From the NCBI GenBank assembly GCA_945873105.1, contig CAMCBW010000025.1, positions 17,469 to 81,468 on the forward strand: 64,000 nt of DNA, in the 5' to 3' direction. Positions 25,056-33,734 of this stretch are shown piece after piece (position 1 is the first letter of the stretch; each line of letters opens with the position of its first letter). The notes beneath the pieces were generated by a model, which was not told the origin of the DNA, searched no databases, and was given only the letters and a program-made list of their open reading frames with translations. Made by a program: the position numbers and the translations under genes. This DNA is from Tangfeifania diversioriginum (GTDB lineage Bacteria; Bacteroidota; Bacteroidia; Bacteroidales; Prolixibacteraceae).

Positions 25056-25937
25056 CTACTCCCTTTTGTGTTTCCAGCGTTTGTGGGTCCACAACCAAAG
25101 TTCCGGACATTCAACAATCATTGCCTCAATCTTTCGCGTGGCCATTTCAGTAATTTCAAAGGGTTGGGTATCTCTTGCATGTTCTGCAATCAGTGAGAAT
25201 TCAAGACGGTTATACCCTCTCTTCAGTTTTCTGATGTTGCAGAATAGGACAGCAGCATCAAGTTTTCTTGCTACCTTCTCTGTCCCTGTTACCACTGGAG
25301 TCTCCTGGTTGAGAAAAGTTGTCCAATAATGAATTTCGCATTTTCGGGGAGTCTGGTCCATCAAGAATACCGAAGCTGAAGCTATCGAATTGTTTTGATC
25401 CGCGACGAGCTGTCTGTAAGTCTGCGATCTTTCCAACGGGACAATGCCAAACCTCGCCCGCATCTTGTAGTAAAAAAGGTCAAAGCTTTTGTTGGTTAGT
25501 TTTTTGTAGATGACGTAGCCCGTATATTTTGAATTCAATGGCCAGCTGCAATTCCACTCCCAATTGTTGTAATGTCCCATGGCAAGAATTACCGGTCGAC
25601 CTGCCGCAAGATAATTCTCCAATAACTCCTGGTTGTGAAGTGTTAATCTTTTTTTGATCTCTTTTTCGGAAATTCTATCATAATAAAGAGTTTCAATAAT
25701 ACTGTCACAGAAATGGCGGTAAAACTTTTTGGCGATCTTTTGAATTCCGGTCTTTGATTCTTGTGGAAATGAGTTGTAAAGGTTGGTGTATACAACACCT
25801 CTCCGATACCTGACTATGTGGTAGATGAACAGAAAAAACAGATCTGAAACTACATAGTGGAACCGGAGCGGGAAAAGCTGAATGATCCAGGTAATTGCCC
25901 GAAGAAGATAATAGCCTGCATTTGCCCTTTTTACCAT
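25056..25937 (-). CDS. lysophospholipid/lipid A acyltransferase (LpxL/HtrB family)
   Basis: A 293-residue protein with an N-terminal hydrophobic stretch (LLRAITWIIQLFPLRFHYVV) and the family motif GHYNNWEWN (His and Glu of HX4E-type) near residue 122. YRRGVVYTNLYNSFP and FLMDQTP are further family marks; the end WLWTHKRWKHKRE is the usual C-terminus. It transfers a secondary acyl chain to lipid A or a related lipid at the inner membrane. Overlapping promoter region with suhB is absent: the gap to suhB is 1 base, so these two are co-transcribed. Confidence 0.88.
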   Translation of the reverse strand: MVKRANAGYYLLRAITWIIQLFPLRFHYVVSDLFFLFIYHIVRYRRGVVYTNLYNSFPQESKTGIQKIAKKFYRHFCDSIIETLYYDRISEKEIKKRLTLHNQELLENYLAAGRPVILAMGHYNNWEWNCSWPLNSKYTGYVIYKKLTNKSFDLFYYKMRARFGIVPLERSQTYRQLVADQNNSIASASVFLMDQTPRKCEIHYWTTFLNQETPVVTGTEKVARKLDAAVLFCNIRKLKRGYNRLEFSLIAEHARDTQPFEITEMATRKIEAMIVECPELWLWTHKRWKHKRE

Positions 25938-25938
25938 C

Positions 25939-26733
25939 CTAATTGCAATAATTCTTTGCTACAATGGATTTGAATTCATTGTAGTAGTTGTTGTTGGTAG
26001 CAATAATTTCGCCCCCAAAAAGAAAATTGTTATTTCCACTGAAATCAGTTACCCTGCCTCCTGCCTGTTTCAATATAATCACCCCTGCGGCAATATCCCA
26101 GGGACTTAGGCCTGTTTCCCAGAATGCTTCAAATCTTCCGGCTGCTACATAGGATAAATCGGTCGCAGCTGATCCCAGTCGCCTGATACCCTGCGTGTGT
26201 ACCATCAGATGTTGGATGGTATTGACAAATGCATCGGTGTTTTTAACTTCACCATAGGGGAACCCAGTCACTACCAGTGCTTCCGTGGATGTTGAAGCTT
26301 CAGAAACTTGGATCTGCTTTCCGTTAAGCATCGCTTTGCTCCCTTTCCATGCATAAAAACATTCATCCCGGGTAATTTCGTAAACGACGCCCAGAATTAC
26401 CTCCTCCTCTTCCATCAGTCCAATACTAACGGCATATGGAGGTGCGCCGTGAATGAAATTGGTGGTCCCATCGAGTGGGTCAATTACCCACTGAAATTTT
26501 TCGCCTGAATCAGATGCAGTTCCTTCTTCGGTAATAAAGCCTGAAGCTGGCAACAATTTTCTAAGACCTTCTACAATGAGTGCTTCTGCCTTTTTGTCCA
26601 CATAAGAGACAAAGTTTGCTTTCCCTTTCAACTCCACCATATTCAGGTCAAAATTGACCCTTTCTCCGGCTATAAAAGCACCGGCACTTTTCGCTATTTC
26701 GATGACCGATTGGCACAGTTTTTCCAAATTCAT
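25939..26733 (-). CDS. suhB: inositol-1-monophosphatase family phosphatase
   Basis: A 264-residue Mg-dependent phosphatase. Metal-site motifs: Glu69-Glu70 in FITEEGTAS, DPLDGTTN at 85-92 and WDIAAG near 215. Members hydrolyse inositol-1-phosphate, but the family also includes CysQ- and FBPase-like enzymes, so the substrate is not certain. It is the first gene of a transcript with the acyltransferase gene, with a well-spaced promoter just upstream. Confidence 0.9.
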   Translation of the reverse strand: MNLEKLCQSVIEIAKSAGAFIAGERVNFDLNMVELKGKANFVSYVDKKAEALIVEGLRKLLPASGFITEEGTASDSGEKFQWVIDPLDGTTNFIHGAPPYAVSIGLMEEEEVILGVVYEITRDECFYAWKGSKAMLNGKQIQVSEASTSTEALVVTGFPYGEVKNTDAFVNTIQHLMVHTQGIRRLGSAATDLSYVAAGRFEAFWETGLSPWDIAAGVIILKQAGGRVTDFSGNNNFLFGGEIIATNNNYYNEFKSIVAKNYCN

Positions 26734-26744
26734 AATTTTTATTG

Positions 26745-26774
26745 CAAAAGTAGTGATAATAGGTGGGGCAACAA
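26745..26774 (-). promoter_or_regulatory. promoter of suhB (-33 TTG, -7 TACTTTTG)
   Basis: On the minus strand TACTTTTG (26752-26745) lies 12 bp before the suhB ATG, and a TTG at 26774-26772 is exactly 19 bases further upstream, the best-spaced Bacteroidota promoter seen in the window. The -33 end lies beside the stop codon of mtaB (26777). Confidence 0.6.
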
Positions 26775-26776
26775 TA

Positions 26777-28084
26777 TCACAATACCAGTAATTCCCCGGC
26801 TACCAAACCATTCTCCTTCACGTGATTCAATCTGACCATCTGGATAGTATTCAGTAAATCACGCTGGTAGGGAACCTCCACTTTGATGTAATTCTCGGTC
26901 CATCCGGATGATGTTTTATTTTGAAGTTGATTTTCAAAAAGTACAGTGGCACTCCTTCCCAAATTGTTGAGATAAAACGCTTTCAATTTCTTTGTTGACA
27001 GCTGTATGAGTTGTTGTGTCCTGTTTTTGCGCTCTTCAATGGGAACAACCCCTGAAAAGGAAAGCGCCCTGGTATTTGCCCTGGCAGAATAGGGAAATGC
27101 ATGAAGTTGAGAAACATCCAGCTGTTCAATGAAACCATAGGATTTGTCAAACAATTCAGCACTCTCACCATTCATTCCGGCAATAACATCCACCCCTATA
27201 AAAGCATGTGGGATTTGCCGTTTAATCGATTCTACCCGCTGTTGAAAAAGGGAGGTGGTATAACGCCTTTTCATCAACTGCAGTACCTCATCACTTCCAG
27301 CCTGTAAGGGGATATGAAAATGGGGCGCTATTCTTTTTGAATTGGCCACCAACGAAATGATCTCATCACTCAACAGATTAGGCTCAACGGAACCCATTCT
27401 GATCCGAACCAACTCATCTGTCCGGTCCAATGCTTGCAACAAATCGAAAAATGACTCGTTGGTACTTCTTCCAAAATCTCCGATATTGACACCGGTTAGG
27501 TTGATCTCCCGGATTCCTTGATCTGAAAGTTTCCTGGCTTCCTGGATTAACATTTCAATGGAAGGATTTCTACTCTTACCCCGGGCCAGAGGGATGGTGC
27601 AATAAGTGCAAAAGTAGTTGCATCCATCCTGCACTTTCAGAAAACTTCGGGTACGGTCGCCAAAGGAGGCAGCAGGTTGGAACTCATTGATCTCCTTGAA
27701 AGTACAGCCATGGACCTCACTGGGAGTGTGCTTTTCCAGATTTTCAAGGTATTTCGTGATGTTAAACTTGTCGTTGGCTCCCAGGATCAAGTCAACTCCT
27801 GCAATGGTTGCCGCCTCATCCGGCTTCAATTGGGCATAACAACCAATCACCACCACAAAGGCTGCTGGATTCTGACGCGTCGCTTGCCTGATCATCGCCC
27901 TGCTTTTCTTGTCTGCCGAATCTGTGACAGCGCAAGTGTTGATGACATAAACATCTGCTGATTCCGTGAACGCTACCCTTGCAAACCCCTGTTCCTGGAA
28001 GGAACGGGCAATGGTGGAGGTCTCTGAAAAATTGAGTTTACAACCCAGCGTACCAAACGCGACTTTTTTACCAGTATAAATCAT
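26777..28084 (-). CDS. mtaB: tRNA t6A37 methylthiotransferase
   Basis: A 435-residue radical-SAM enzyme that makes ms2t6A at position 37 of tRNAs. N-terminal cluster cysteines Cys15, Cys51 and Cys82 (GTLGCKLN, INTCAVT, IGCYAQ) and the radical-SAM triad Cys155, Cys159, Cys162 in CNYFCTYCTIP are all present; a TRAM-like domain follows from about 370. The GCKLN start distinguishes MtaB from MiaB and RimO. Downstream of phoH, separated by a 9-bp-period element. Confidence 0.93.
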   Translation of the reverse strand: MIYTGKKVAFGTLGCKLNFSETSTIARSFQEQGFARVAFTESADVYVINTCAVTDSADKKSRAMIRQATRQNPAAFVVVIGCYAQLKPDEAATIAGVDLILGANDKFNITKYLENLEKHTPSEVHGCTFKEINEFQPAASFGDRTRSFLKVQDGCNYFCTYCTIPLARGKSRNPSIEMLIQEARKLSDQGIREINLTGVNIGDFGRSTNESFFDLLQALDRTDELVRIRMGSVEPNLLSDEIISLVANSKRIAPHFHIPLQAGSDEVLQLMKRRYTTSLFQQRVESIKRQIPHAFIGVDVIAGMNGESAELFDKSYGFIEQLDVSQLHAFPYSARANTRALSFSGVVPIEERKNRTQQLIQLSTKKLKAFYLNNLGRSATVLFENQLQNKTSSGWTENYIKVEVPYQRDLLNTIQMVRLNHVKENGLVAGELLVL

Positions 28085-28116
28085 ACGTCTTTTAGAGGCG
28101 GTAAAAGTATGGATTA

Positions 28117-28238
28117 GTTTGAAATGTTTGAAATGTTTGAAAAGTTTGAAATGTTTGAAATGTTTGAAATGTTTGAAATGTTATAACCTTATAAACCCTT
28201 ATAAACCCTTCAAACCCTTCAAACATTTCAAACTTTTC
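28117..28238. repeat. 9-bp-period intergenic element, copy C, between phoH and mtaB
   Basis: The left arm has seven GTTTGAAAT/GTTTGAAAA units (28117-28182); after a short centre with ATAACCTTATAAACCC, the right arm has CCCTTCAAA, CATTTCAAA and CTTTTC units. The arms are complementary over more than 30 bases, so the transcript can form a long hairpin. Same family as the elements around kdgK and before the GH31 gene. Confidence 0.85.
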
Positions 28239-28269
28239 AGGCACCCAACTATCCTGACAAACCAAAATC

Positions 28270-29592
28270 CTACAACAGGTCACTTGCCAGCTCAGCCAGG
28301 TAACTTCTTTCTCCTTTCAGTAAGTTGATATGGGCAAAAATATCCTGACCTTTCATTCGGTCGGTAAGGTAGGCAAGTCCGTTGGATTGCATATCCAGGT
28401 AGGGAGAGTCGATTTGCTGTATATCCCCGGTAAATACCATTTTGGTACCTTCTCCAGCACGGGTAATGATGGTCTTTACCTCGTGGGGAGTGAGATTTTG
28501 GGCTTCATCTATGATGAAATAGCAATTGGACAGGCTTCGGCCCCTGATAAATGCCAGTGGACAGATTACCAACCGGTCATCTTTTTGAAGATCTTCAATG
28601 ACATGGTGTTCATGGGTATGGGTGTCAAAACAACGCTTGATAACAGCCAGGTTGTCAAAGAGGGGTTGCATGTAGGGAGATACCTTCTCTTCGGCATCTC
28701 CAGGCAGAAACCCAATGTCACGGTTGCTCAGGGCCACAATTGGCCGGGCCAGCATAATCTGATCATAGATATTGTGCTGGGCAATGGCAGCAGCCAATGC
28801 CAGCAGTGTCTTCCCGGTACCGGCTTTACCTGTCAGGCTCACCAGCTTTATTTCGGGATCCATAAGTGCCTGCAGGGAGAAGGTTTGTTCTGCATTTCGT
28901 GGCCTTATACCAAAAGCTACCTTTTTGTCAACTCGCTCCAACCTGGAACGAAAAGGGCTAAAGTGCGCAAGAACACTGGCATGTGGACTCTTCAGAATAA
29001 AAAACTCGTTGGGGAAGGGCCTCTTTTCTATTTGTGATTCCTCAACAGAAAGGAAGTTGTTTTCATACATCCTTGCAATTAGCTGATCATCGTAGTCTTT
29101 AATCTCACGAATTCCCTGGTAAAGTACTTCAATGTCCTCAACCTTGTCATTCTTGTAGTCCTCTGCCTCGACATGAAGGGACTTTGCCTTGATTCTCAGG
29201 TTAACATCCTTGCTTACCAGGATTACTTTTCGCGTAGGGTATTTGTCCCGTAAAAATTCTGCAATGGCCAGAATCCGGTGGTCCGGAATATCCTCGCGGA
29301 AAGAGGCCTTAAGTTGATCTGAATAGGATTTGCCCAATTCAATGTAGAGTTTCCCTTTCCCCTGACCCAGCAATATGCCTTTGTCAATGGGATTTTTCCC
29401 GACCAGGTCATCCAGTATTCTTACAAACTGCCTGGCCTGGAAATTAATCTGATCATCCCCTCTTTTGAATTTGTCCAACTCTTCCAGCACAGTGATTGGT
29501 ATGACTACATCATTGTCTTCAAAATTGTAAATACACTCACTGTCGTGTAAAATTACGTTGGTATCGAGTACAAATGTTTTTGGTCGCTTCAT
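28270..29592 (-). CDS. PIN domain-PhoH ATPase (PhoH2-type)
   Basis: About 440 residues from MKRPKTFVLDTNVIL; an upstream extension of 29 residues is not family-like. The N-terminal PIN domain (about 4-140) keeps Asp10 and EELDKFK; the C-terminal PhoH domain has the Walker A GKAGTGKT at about 255-262, the Walker B YFIIDEAQNL and FTGDIQQID. PhoH2 proteins of this layout are RNA helicases with nuclease activity and are linked to VapBC-like RNA control. Stand-alone gene, divergent from folC. Confidence 0.92.
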   Translation of the reverse strand: MKRPKTFVLDTNVILHDSECIYNFEDNDVVIPITVLEELDKFKRGDDQINFQARQFVRILDDLVGKNPIDKGILLGQGKGKLYIELGKSYSDQLKASFREDIPDHRILAIAEFLRDKYPTRKVILVSKDVNLRIKAKSLHVEAEDYKNDKVEDIEVLYQGIREIKDYDDQLIARMYENNFLSVEESQIEKRPFPNEFFILKSPHASVLAHFSPFRSRLERVDKKVAFGIRPRNAEQTFSLQALMDPEIKLVSLTGKAGTGKTLLALAAAIAQHNIYDQIMLARPIVALSNRDIGFLPGDAEEKVSPYMQPLFDNLAVIKRCFDTHTHEHHVIEDLQKDDRLVICPLAFIRGRSLSNCYFIIDEAQNLTPHEVKTIITRAGEGTKMVFTGDIQQIDSPYLDMQSNGLAYLTDRMKGQDIFAHINLLKGERSYLAELASDLL

Positions 29593-29794
29593 CTGATAAT
29601 TTGTTACAAGTATAACATTTTCATGCGTATGGAAGTTTGGATGGCACCACTCTGTTGATGGTTCATCCTTGCCTCCCATTTCAATTCAGATCACGCTCGG
29701 TGACGCTTAAAGATAATATTAAAACCATGCGGTGATAGTTTTGACCAAAGGTTTTTTACATCTTTGTATCTACAAATTGTTAGTAAGTAACGGA

Positions 29795-31093
29795 ATGAAT
29801 TACGAAGAGGTTCTCGAATATCTGTACGAACATCTGCCTTATTACCAGAGAAAGGGGCCGGCAGCCTACAAAGGGAGTCTCGACAATACACTGGCATTGG
29901 ACATTCTCTTTGAATATCCCCACCACAAGTTCCGAACCGTTCATGTGGCTGGCACCAACGGGAAAGGTTCTGTTTCACATATGTTGGCAGCTATTTTTCA
30001 GAAAGCAGGCTACAAAACTGGATTGTATACCTCTCCACACCTGAAAGATTTTCGTGAAAGAATCAGGATAAATGGGGAGATGATTCCAAAACCTGCTGTG
30101 GTTGATTTCGTCGAAAGTTTTTTCCGCCTTAACAAGATTAAGAACCTTGAACCCTCCTTCTTTGAGTTAACGGTAATGATGACCTTCGATTATTTTGCTG
30201 CCCAGAGCGTAGAGATTGCCATCATTGAAGTCGGACTGGGAGGAAGACTCGATTCGACCAATGTAATTACGCCGGAACTGTCTGTCATCACCAATATCAG
30301 TCTGGATCATACCGCTTTACTTGGAGATACCCTGGGACGGATTGCGCTGGAGAAAGCCGGCATCATTAAACCTGAGGTACCTGTGGTCATTGGCGAGACG
30401 CATCCTCAGACCTCCATGATCTTTGAAGGAAAGGTAACAGAAAACCATACTACGGCAGTTTTTGCAGACCAGTTGCTGCGGGCAGATTATTCGATGATTT
30501 CGCTGGATGGGAAACAGCTTTTTACAATCCGGAATTTGGAAGGGGTACTATTTGAAAATCTACGGCTTGATTTGCTGGGTGCCTATCAATCTAAAAATTT
30601 GTGCACTGTGCTGACTGCCCTGCAAGTACTTCAACAGTTGGGATGGAAACTCTCAGAATCGGACATTCGCAGTGGACTCGAAAATGTAACCGGTTTGACC
30701 GGATTGGCCGGAAGATGGCAAACCATTGGCTTTAATCCCAGGATTATTTGTGATACCGGACACAATGAAGCCGGCATCAGGGAGGTAGTCTCCCAATTTA
30801 AAACGATTCCCTTCAGGAAACTTCACATCGTACTGGGGATGGTCATTGACAAGGATATCGCCGGTATCCTTGCTTTGCTTCCCAAAGAAGCAGTCTACTA
30901 TTTTACCAAAGCCTCTATCCCCAGGGCCATGTCTGAGCACCATCTGATGCAAATGGCTACCTATTTCGGATTAAATGGAGCCTCCTACGAGGATGTGCCT
31001 TCTGCATTGATGGAGGCAAGAATGTATGCCGACAAGGATGATTTGATCTTTGTCGGGGGAAGCACTTTTGTAGTAGCCGAAGTCCTTCCCTGA
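29795..31093 (+). CDS. folC: folylpolyglutamate synthase / dihydrofolate synthase
   Basis: About 432 residues from ATG 29795 (an upstream in-frame extension is not like the family). Mur-ligase fold: the P-loop HVAGTNGKGS at about 50-59, TSPHLKDFRERIRING and EVGLGGRLDSTNV are the FolC signature; SLDHTALLGDTLGRIALEKAG and ICDTGHNEAG follow. It adds glutamate to dihydropteroate and to folates. Single gene, divergent from phoH. Confidence 0.95.
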   Translation: MNYEEVLEYLYEHLPYYQRKGPAAYKGSLDNTLALDILFEYPHHKFRTVHVAGTNGKGSVSHMLAAIFQKAGYKTGLYTSPHLKDFRERIRINGEMIPKPAVVDFVESFFRLNKIKNLEPSFFELTVMMTFDYFAAQSVEIAIIEVGLGGRLDSTNVITPELSVITNISLDHTALLGDTLGRIALEKAGIIKPEVPVVIGETHPQTSMIFEGKVTENHTTAVFADQLLRADYSMISLDGKQLFTIRNLEGVLFENLRLDLLGAYQSKNLCTVLTALQVLQQLGWKLSESDIRSGLENVTGLTGLAGRWQTIGFNPRIICDTGHNEAGIREVVSQFKTIPFRKLHIVLGMVIDKDIAGILALLPKEAVYYFTKASIPRAMSEHHLMQMATYFGLNGASYEDVPSALMEARMYADKDDLIFVGGSTFVVAEVLP

Positions 31094-31118
31094 CTTTTTT
31101 ATGGATCAGCTTATAAAA

Positions 31119-31140
31119 TGAAAATATTTTTATATTTTCA
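31119..31140. promoter_or_regulatory. AT-rich perfect inverted repeat upstream of the Gfo/Idh gene
   Basis: TGAAAATAT-TTTT-ATATTTTCA: two 9-bp arms around four Ts, 26 bp after folC and 49 bp before the next ATG. It could end folC transcription weakly or be a protein-binding site; neither is proven. A TATAATTTG sequence at 31148-31156 may be part of the next promoter. Confidence 0.5.
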
Positions 31141-31189
31141 CTCGTAGTATAATTTGTTTTTTAACCGGCAACTAAACTAATTTCAAAAA

Positions 31190-32641
31190 ATGGAAGCATC
31201 CAAGAAACTCTCCAGGAGAGGCTTTATCGGTACATCCGCAGCAACTGCTGCAAGTTTAACCATTTTACCAAGTCAGGTAGTGGGTGGACTTGGCCATCAG
31301 CCACCAAGTGACAAACTACGCATCGCCGGTATTGGTGTTGGCGGGAAAGGGCAGGTTAACCTGCGCAACATGAATTCCGAAAACATTGTGGCTTTGTGCG
31401 ATATTGATTGGAATTATGCTGCAAAGACTTTTAATCAATATCCGGCTGCCAAACGTTTCATGGATTACCGTGTCATGCTGGAGGAGATGCACAAGGATAT
31501 TGATGCAGTGATGATCGCAACTCCCGATCATACCCATGCAGTTGCTGCGCTTGCTGCCATGCAACTTGGAAAGCATGTATATGTGCAAAAGCCGCTTACC
31601 CACACAGTTTATGAGTCCAGGGTGCTCCTGGAGGCATCCCGCAAGTACAAGGTTGTTACCCAGATGGGCAATGAGGGGCACAGCAATCCTGCAGTTGCCG
31701 ATGTCTGCGAACTAATCTGGAGTGGTGCCATCGGTGAGGTAAATCAAGTCGAAGCATGGACCGATCGACCGATCTGGCCCCAGGGTTTGACCCGGCCAAA
31801 TCAGGGAATGTGGTTACCAGAAAGTATCAACTGGGATCTCTTCATTGGCCCGGCTCCCATGCGACCCTACCACTCTGCTTATCATCCATGGAACTGGAGG
31901 GGATGGTGGGACTTTGGAACGGGTGCCCTGGGGGATATGGCTTGCCACGTTCTGGATGTCGTCTTTTCAGCATTGAAATTGGGCCACCCGGTTGCTGTTG
32001 AAGCCTCTTCATCTACCTTTAACAACGAAAGTGCTCCCAATACCTCATTGATCAGGTACAACTTTCCTGCCAGACAAAATGTAGGGAAATTCAAAATGCC
32101 TGCAGTGGATGTTACCTGGTACGATGGTGGCCTTTTGCCTGCCCGTCCGAACACCCTGCCAGACGGAATGGAACTTGGACAGGGTAAGAATGGTATCATC
32201 TTCCATGGTACCAAGGGGAAATTGGTATGCGGTAATTATGGAAGCAATTACAAATTGTTGCCTGAAGACAAATATGCCAAACTGGCCAAACCACCCAAAA
32301 CGCTGCGCAGGGTAGAAGGCAGTCATGAAATGGATTGGGTAAGAGCCTGTAAAGAATCAGCAGAAAATAGAGTTCTGCCATTGTCAAACTTCGAATACGC
32401 CTGCCCGCTCAACGAGATGGTGGTCATGGGAAATCTTGCGGTTCGTATGCAGGGATTGAAAAAGAAGTTGAATTGGGATGGTGAGAATATGAACTTTACA
32501 AATTTGTCGGAGGATGATAAAATCTCGGTGGCTACAGGTATCCCCGGAGCAGAGCCAAAAAGGATGGAATTGAATGCCAGGCAGTTCGCTGCTGAATTGG
32601 TCCGCACCAGCTATCGCAAGGGTTGGGATCTCAAAATTTAG
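31190..32641 (+). CDS. Gfo/Idh/MocA family oxidoreductase with Tat signal
   Basis: A 483-residue protein with a twin-arginine export signal, SRRGFIGTSAATAAS, at 8-22. The Rossmann motif GIGVGGKG is at about 47-54, VALCDID marks the second strand, ATPDHTHAVAA and VQKPLTH (the EKP-type motif) follow. A long C-terminal insert (WGGxxF-type region near residue 235, GWWDFGTGALGDMACHVLD) is typical of exported Bacteroidota/Planctomycete members. It probably acts on a periplasmic sugar or glycoside with tightly bound NAD(P). Transcribed with the BASS transporter 72 bp downstream. Confidence 0.88.
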   Translation: MEASKKLSRRGFIGTSAATAASLTILPSQVVGGLGHQPPSDKLRIAGIGVGGKGQVNLRNMNSENIVALCDIDWNYAAKTFNQYPAAKRFMDYRVMLEEMHKDIDAVMIATPDHTHAVAALAAMQLGKHVYVQKPLTHTVYESRVLLEASRKYKVVTQMGNEGHSNPAVADVCELIWSGAIGEVNQVEAWTDRPIWPQGLTRPNQGMWLPESINWDLFIGPAPMRPYHSAYHPWNWRGWWDFGTGALGDMACHVLDVVFSALKLGHPVAVEASSSTFNNESAPNTSLIRYNFPARQNVGKFKMPAVDVTWYDGGLLPARPNTLPDGMELGQGKNGIIFHGTKGKLVCGNYGSNYKLLPEDKYAKLAKPPKTLRRVEGSHEMDWVRACKESAENRVLPLSNFEYACPLNEMVVMGNLAVRMQGLKKKLNWDGENMNFTNLSEDDKISVATGIPGAEPKRMELNARQFAAELVRTSYRKGWDLKI

Positions 32642-32654
32642 TAAGAATTTTTAT

Positions 32655-32712
32655 TGGGAATTGGCAGCTGTCATTTTCACATTTTTCAATTTTCACATTT
32701 TCCAATTATCCT
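32655..32712. repeat. 8-bp-period array before the BASS transporter gene
   Basis: ATTTTCAC, ATTTTTCA, ATTTTCAC and ATTTTCCA follow each other (about 32671-32702). It is short and the period differs from the 7- and 9-bp arrays elsewhere. Its effect is unknown. Confidence 0.6.
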
Positions 32713-33660
32713 ATGAATAACTCCCTTGAAGTACTTGACCATGTGCGGCTAAATTTTTCCCCTGCAGGACTGGTCTTTCTCAATGTTGCCCTGGCTTTTG
32801 TCATGTTTGGAGTGGCGCTTGATATTAAAGTCGAACACTTTACAGCCATTCTGAAAAAGCCAAAATCAGCCATTGTTGGATTTGTAAGTCAAAATTTCTT
32901 GCTACCAGCCTTTACTTTTCTTCTGGTTATGCTACTCAATCCAACGCCAACCATAGCATTGGGGATGATATTGGTGGCTGCATGCCCGGGTGGCAACATC
33001 TCAAATTTTATCAGTTCCATGGCCAAGGCGAATGTAGCATTGTCGGTTAGTTTGACGGCAATTTCCACAATGTCTGCCATTTTCTTTACCCCCTTTAATT
33101 TTGCCTTTTGGGGTAATTTGTACATCAAATACTACAATGCGCATGGTGCGGCTGGTCTGGTAAGAACCTTGGAAATCGATAATTTCCAGATGTTTCAAAC
33201 AGTTTTCATTTTACTCGGAATTCCTGTTATTTTGGGCTTATCGATCGCCAAGAGATTCCCGGAGTTCACCAATAAAATTAGGAAACCCATCAACAAAGGA
33301 TCATTGCTCTTCTTTGTTTTGATGGTGATTAGCCTGCTTGTCGCCAATTTTACCCAATTCATGTCCTACATGCACCTGGTCTTCATCTTTGTGTTGTTGC
33401 AGAATGGATTGGCCTTGGTAACGGGTTACCTCTTCAGCGCAGCCCTCAAGTGTTCGCAAAAAGACCGGCGGACCATTGCCATAGAAACCGGCATTCAAAA
33501 CTCGGGATTGGCGTTGGCACTCATGTTTAATCCTAAGATTTTTCCTCCGGAACTGGAATTGGGAGGAATGGCCATCATTGCCGCATGGTGGGGGGTCTGG
33601 CACATCATCAGTGGTTTAATGTTGGCCTGGAATTGGTCTCGTCGTCCGGTCATCGCTTAA
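32713..33660 (+). CDS. BASS family (bile acid:sodium symporter-like) transporter
   Basis: A 315-residue membrane protein from ATG 32713, placed after the repeat; the frame extends upstream into the preceding gene but that part is not family-like. About nine to ten hydrophobic segments are visible. ACPGGNISNFISSMAKAN near residue 95-112 is the BASS Na-site signature and ETGIQNSGLALAL near 265 is the second crossover region. It moves an organic anion with sodium; the substrate is unknown, but the linked exported oxidoreductase suggests a sugar acid or similar product. Confidence 0.88.
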   Translation: MNNSLEVLDHVRLNFSPAGLVFLNVALAFVMFGVALDIKVEHFTAILKKPKSAIVGFVSQNFLLPAFTFLLVMLLNPTPTIALGMILVAACPGGNISNFISSMAKANVALSVSLTAISTMSAIFFTPFNFAFWGNLYIKYYNAHGAAGLVRTLEIDNFQMFQTVFILLGIPVILGLSIAKRFPEFTNKIRKPINKGSLLFFVLMVISLLVANFTQFMSYMHLVFIFVLLQNGLALVTGYLFSAALKCSQKDRRTIAIETGIQNSGLALALMFNPKIFPPELELGGMAIIAAWWGVWHIISGLMLAWNWSRRPVIA

Positions 33661-33734
33661 CTTGTACCATTCAGTATGCGTACAAACGATAAGTCGGAAC
33701 AGAGCCACCAGTATCAAATTTTTATTTTTGAAGG

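Noticed and set aside
28092..28328. Short open frames across the phoH/mtaB spacer (KCLKCLK or FEMFEGFEG peptides)
   Set aside because: Same artefact of the 9-bp array on both strands; no start context or family resemblance.
33723..33730. TATTTTTG as a promoter for the PlsC-like gene at 33735
   Set aside because: The box is 5 bp before the ATG, so the transcript would start inside the coding region.
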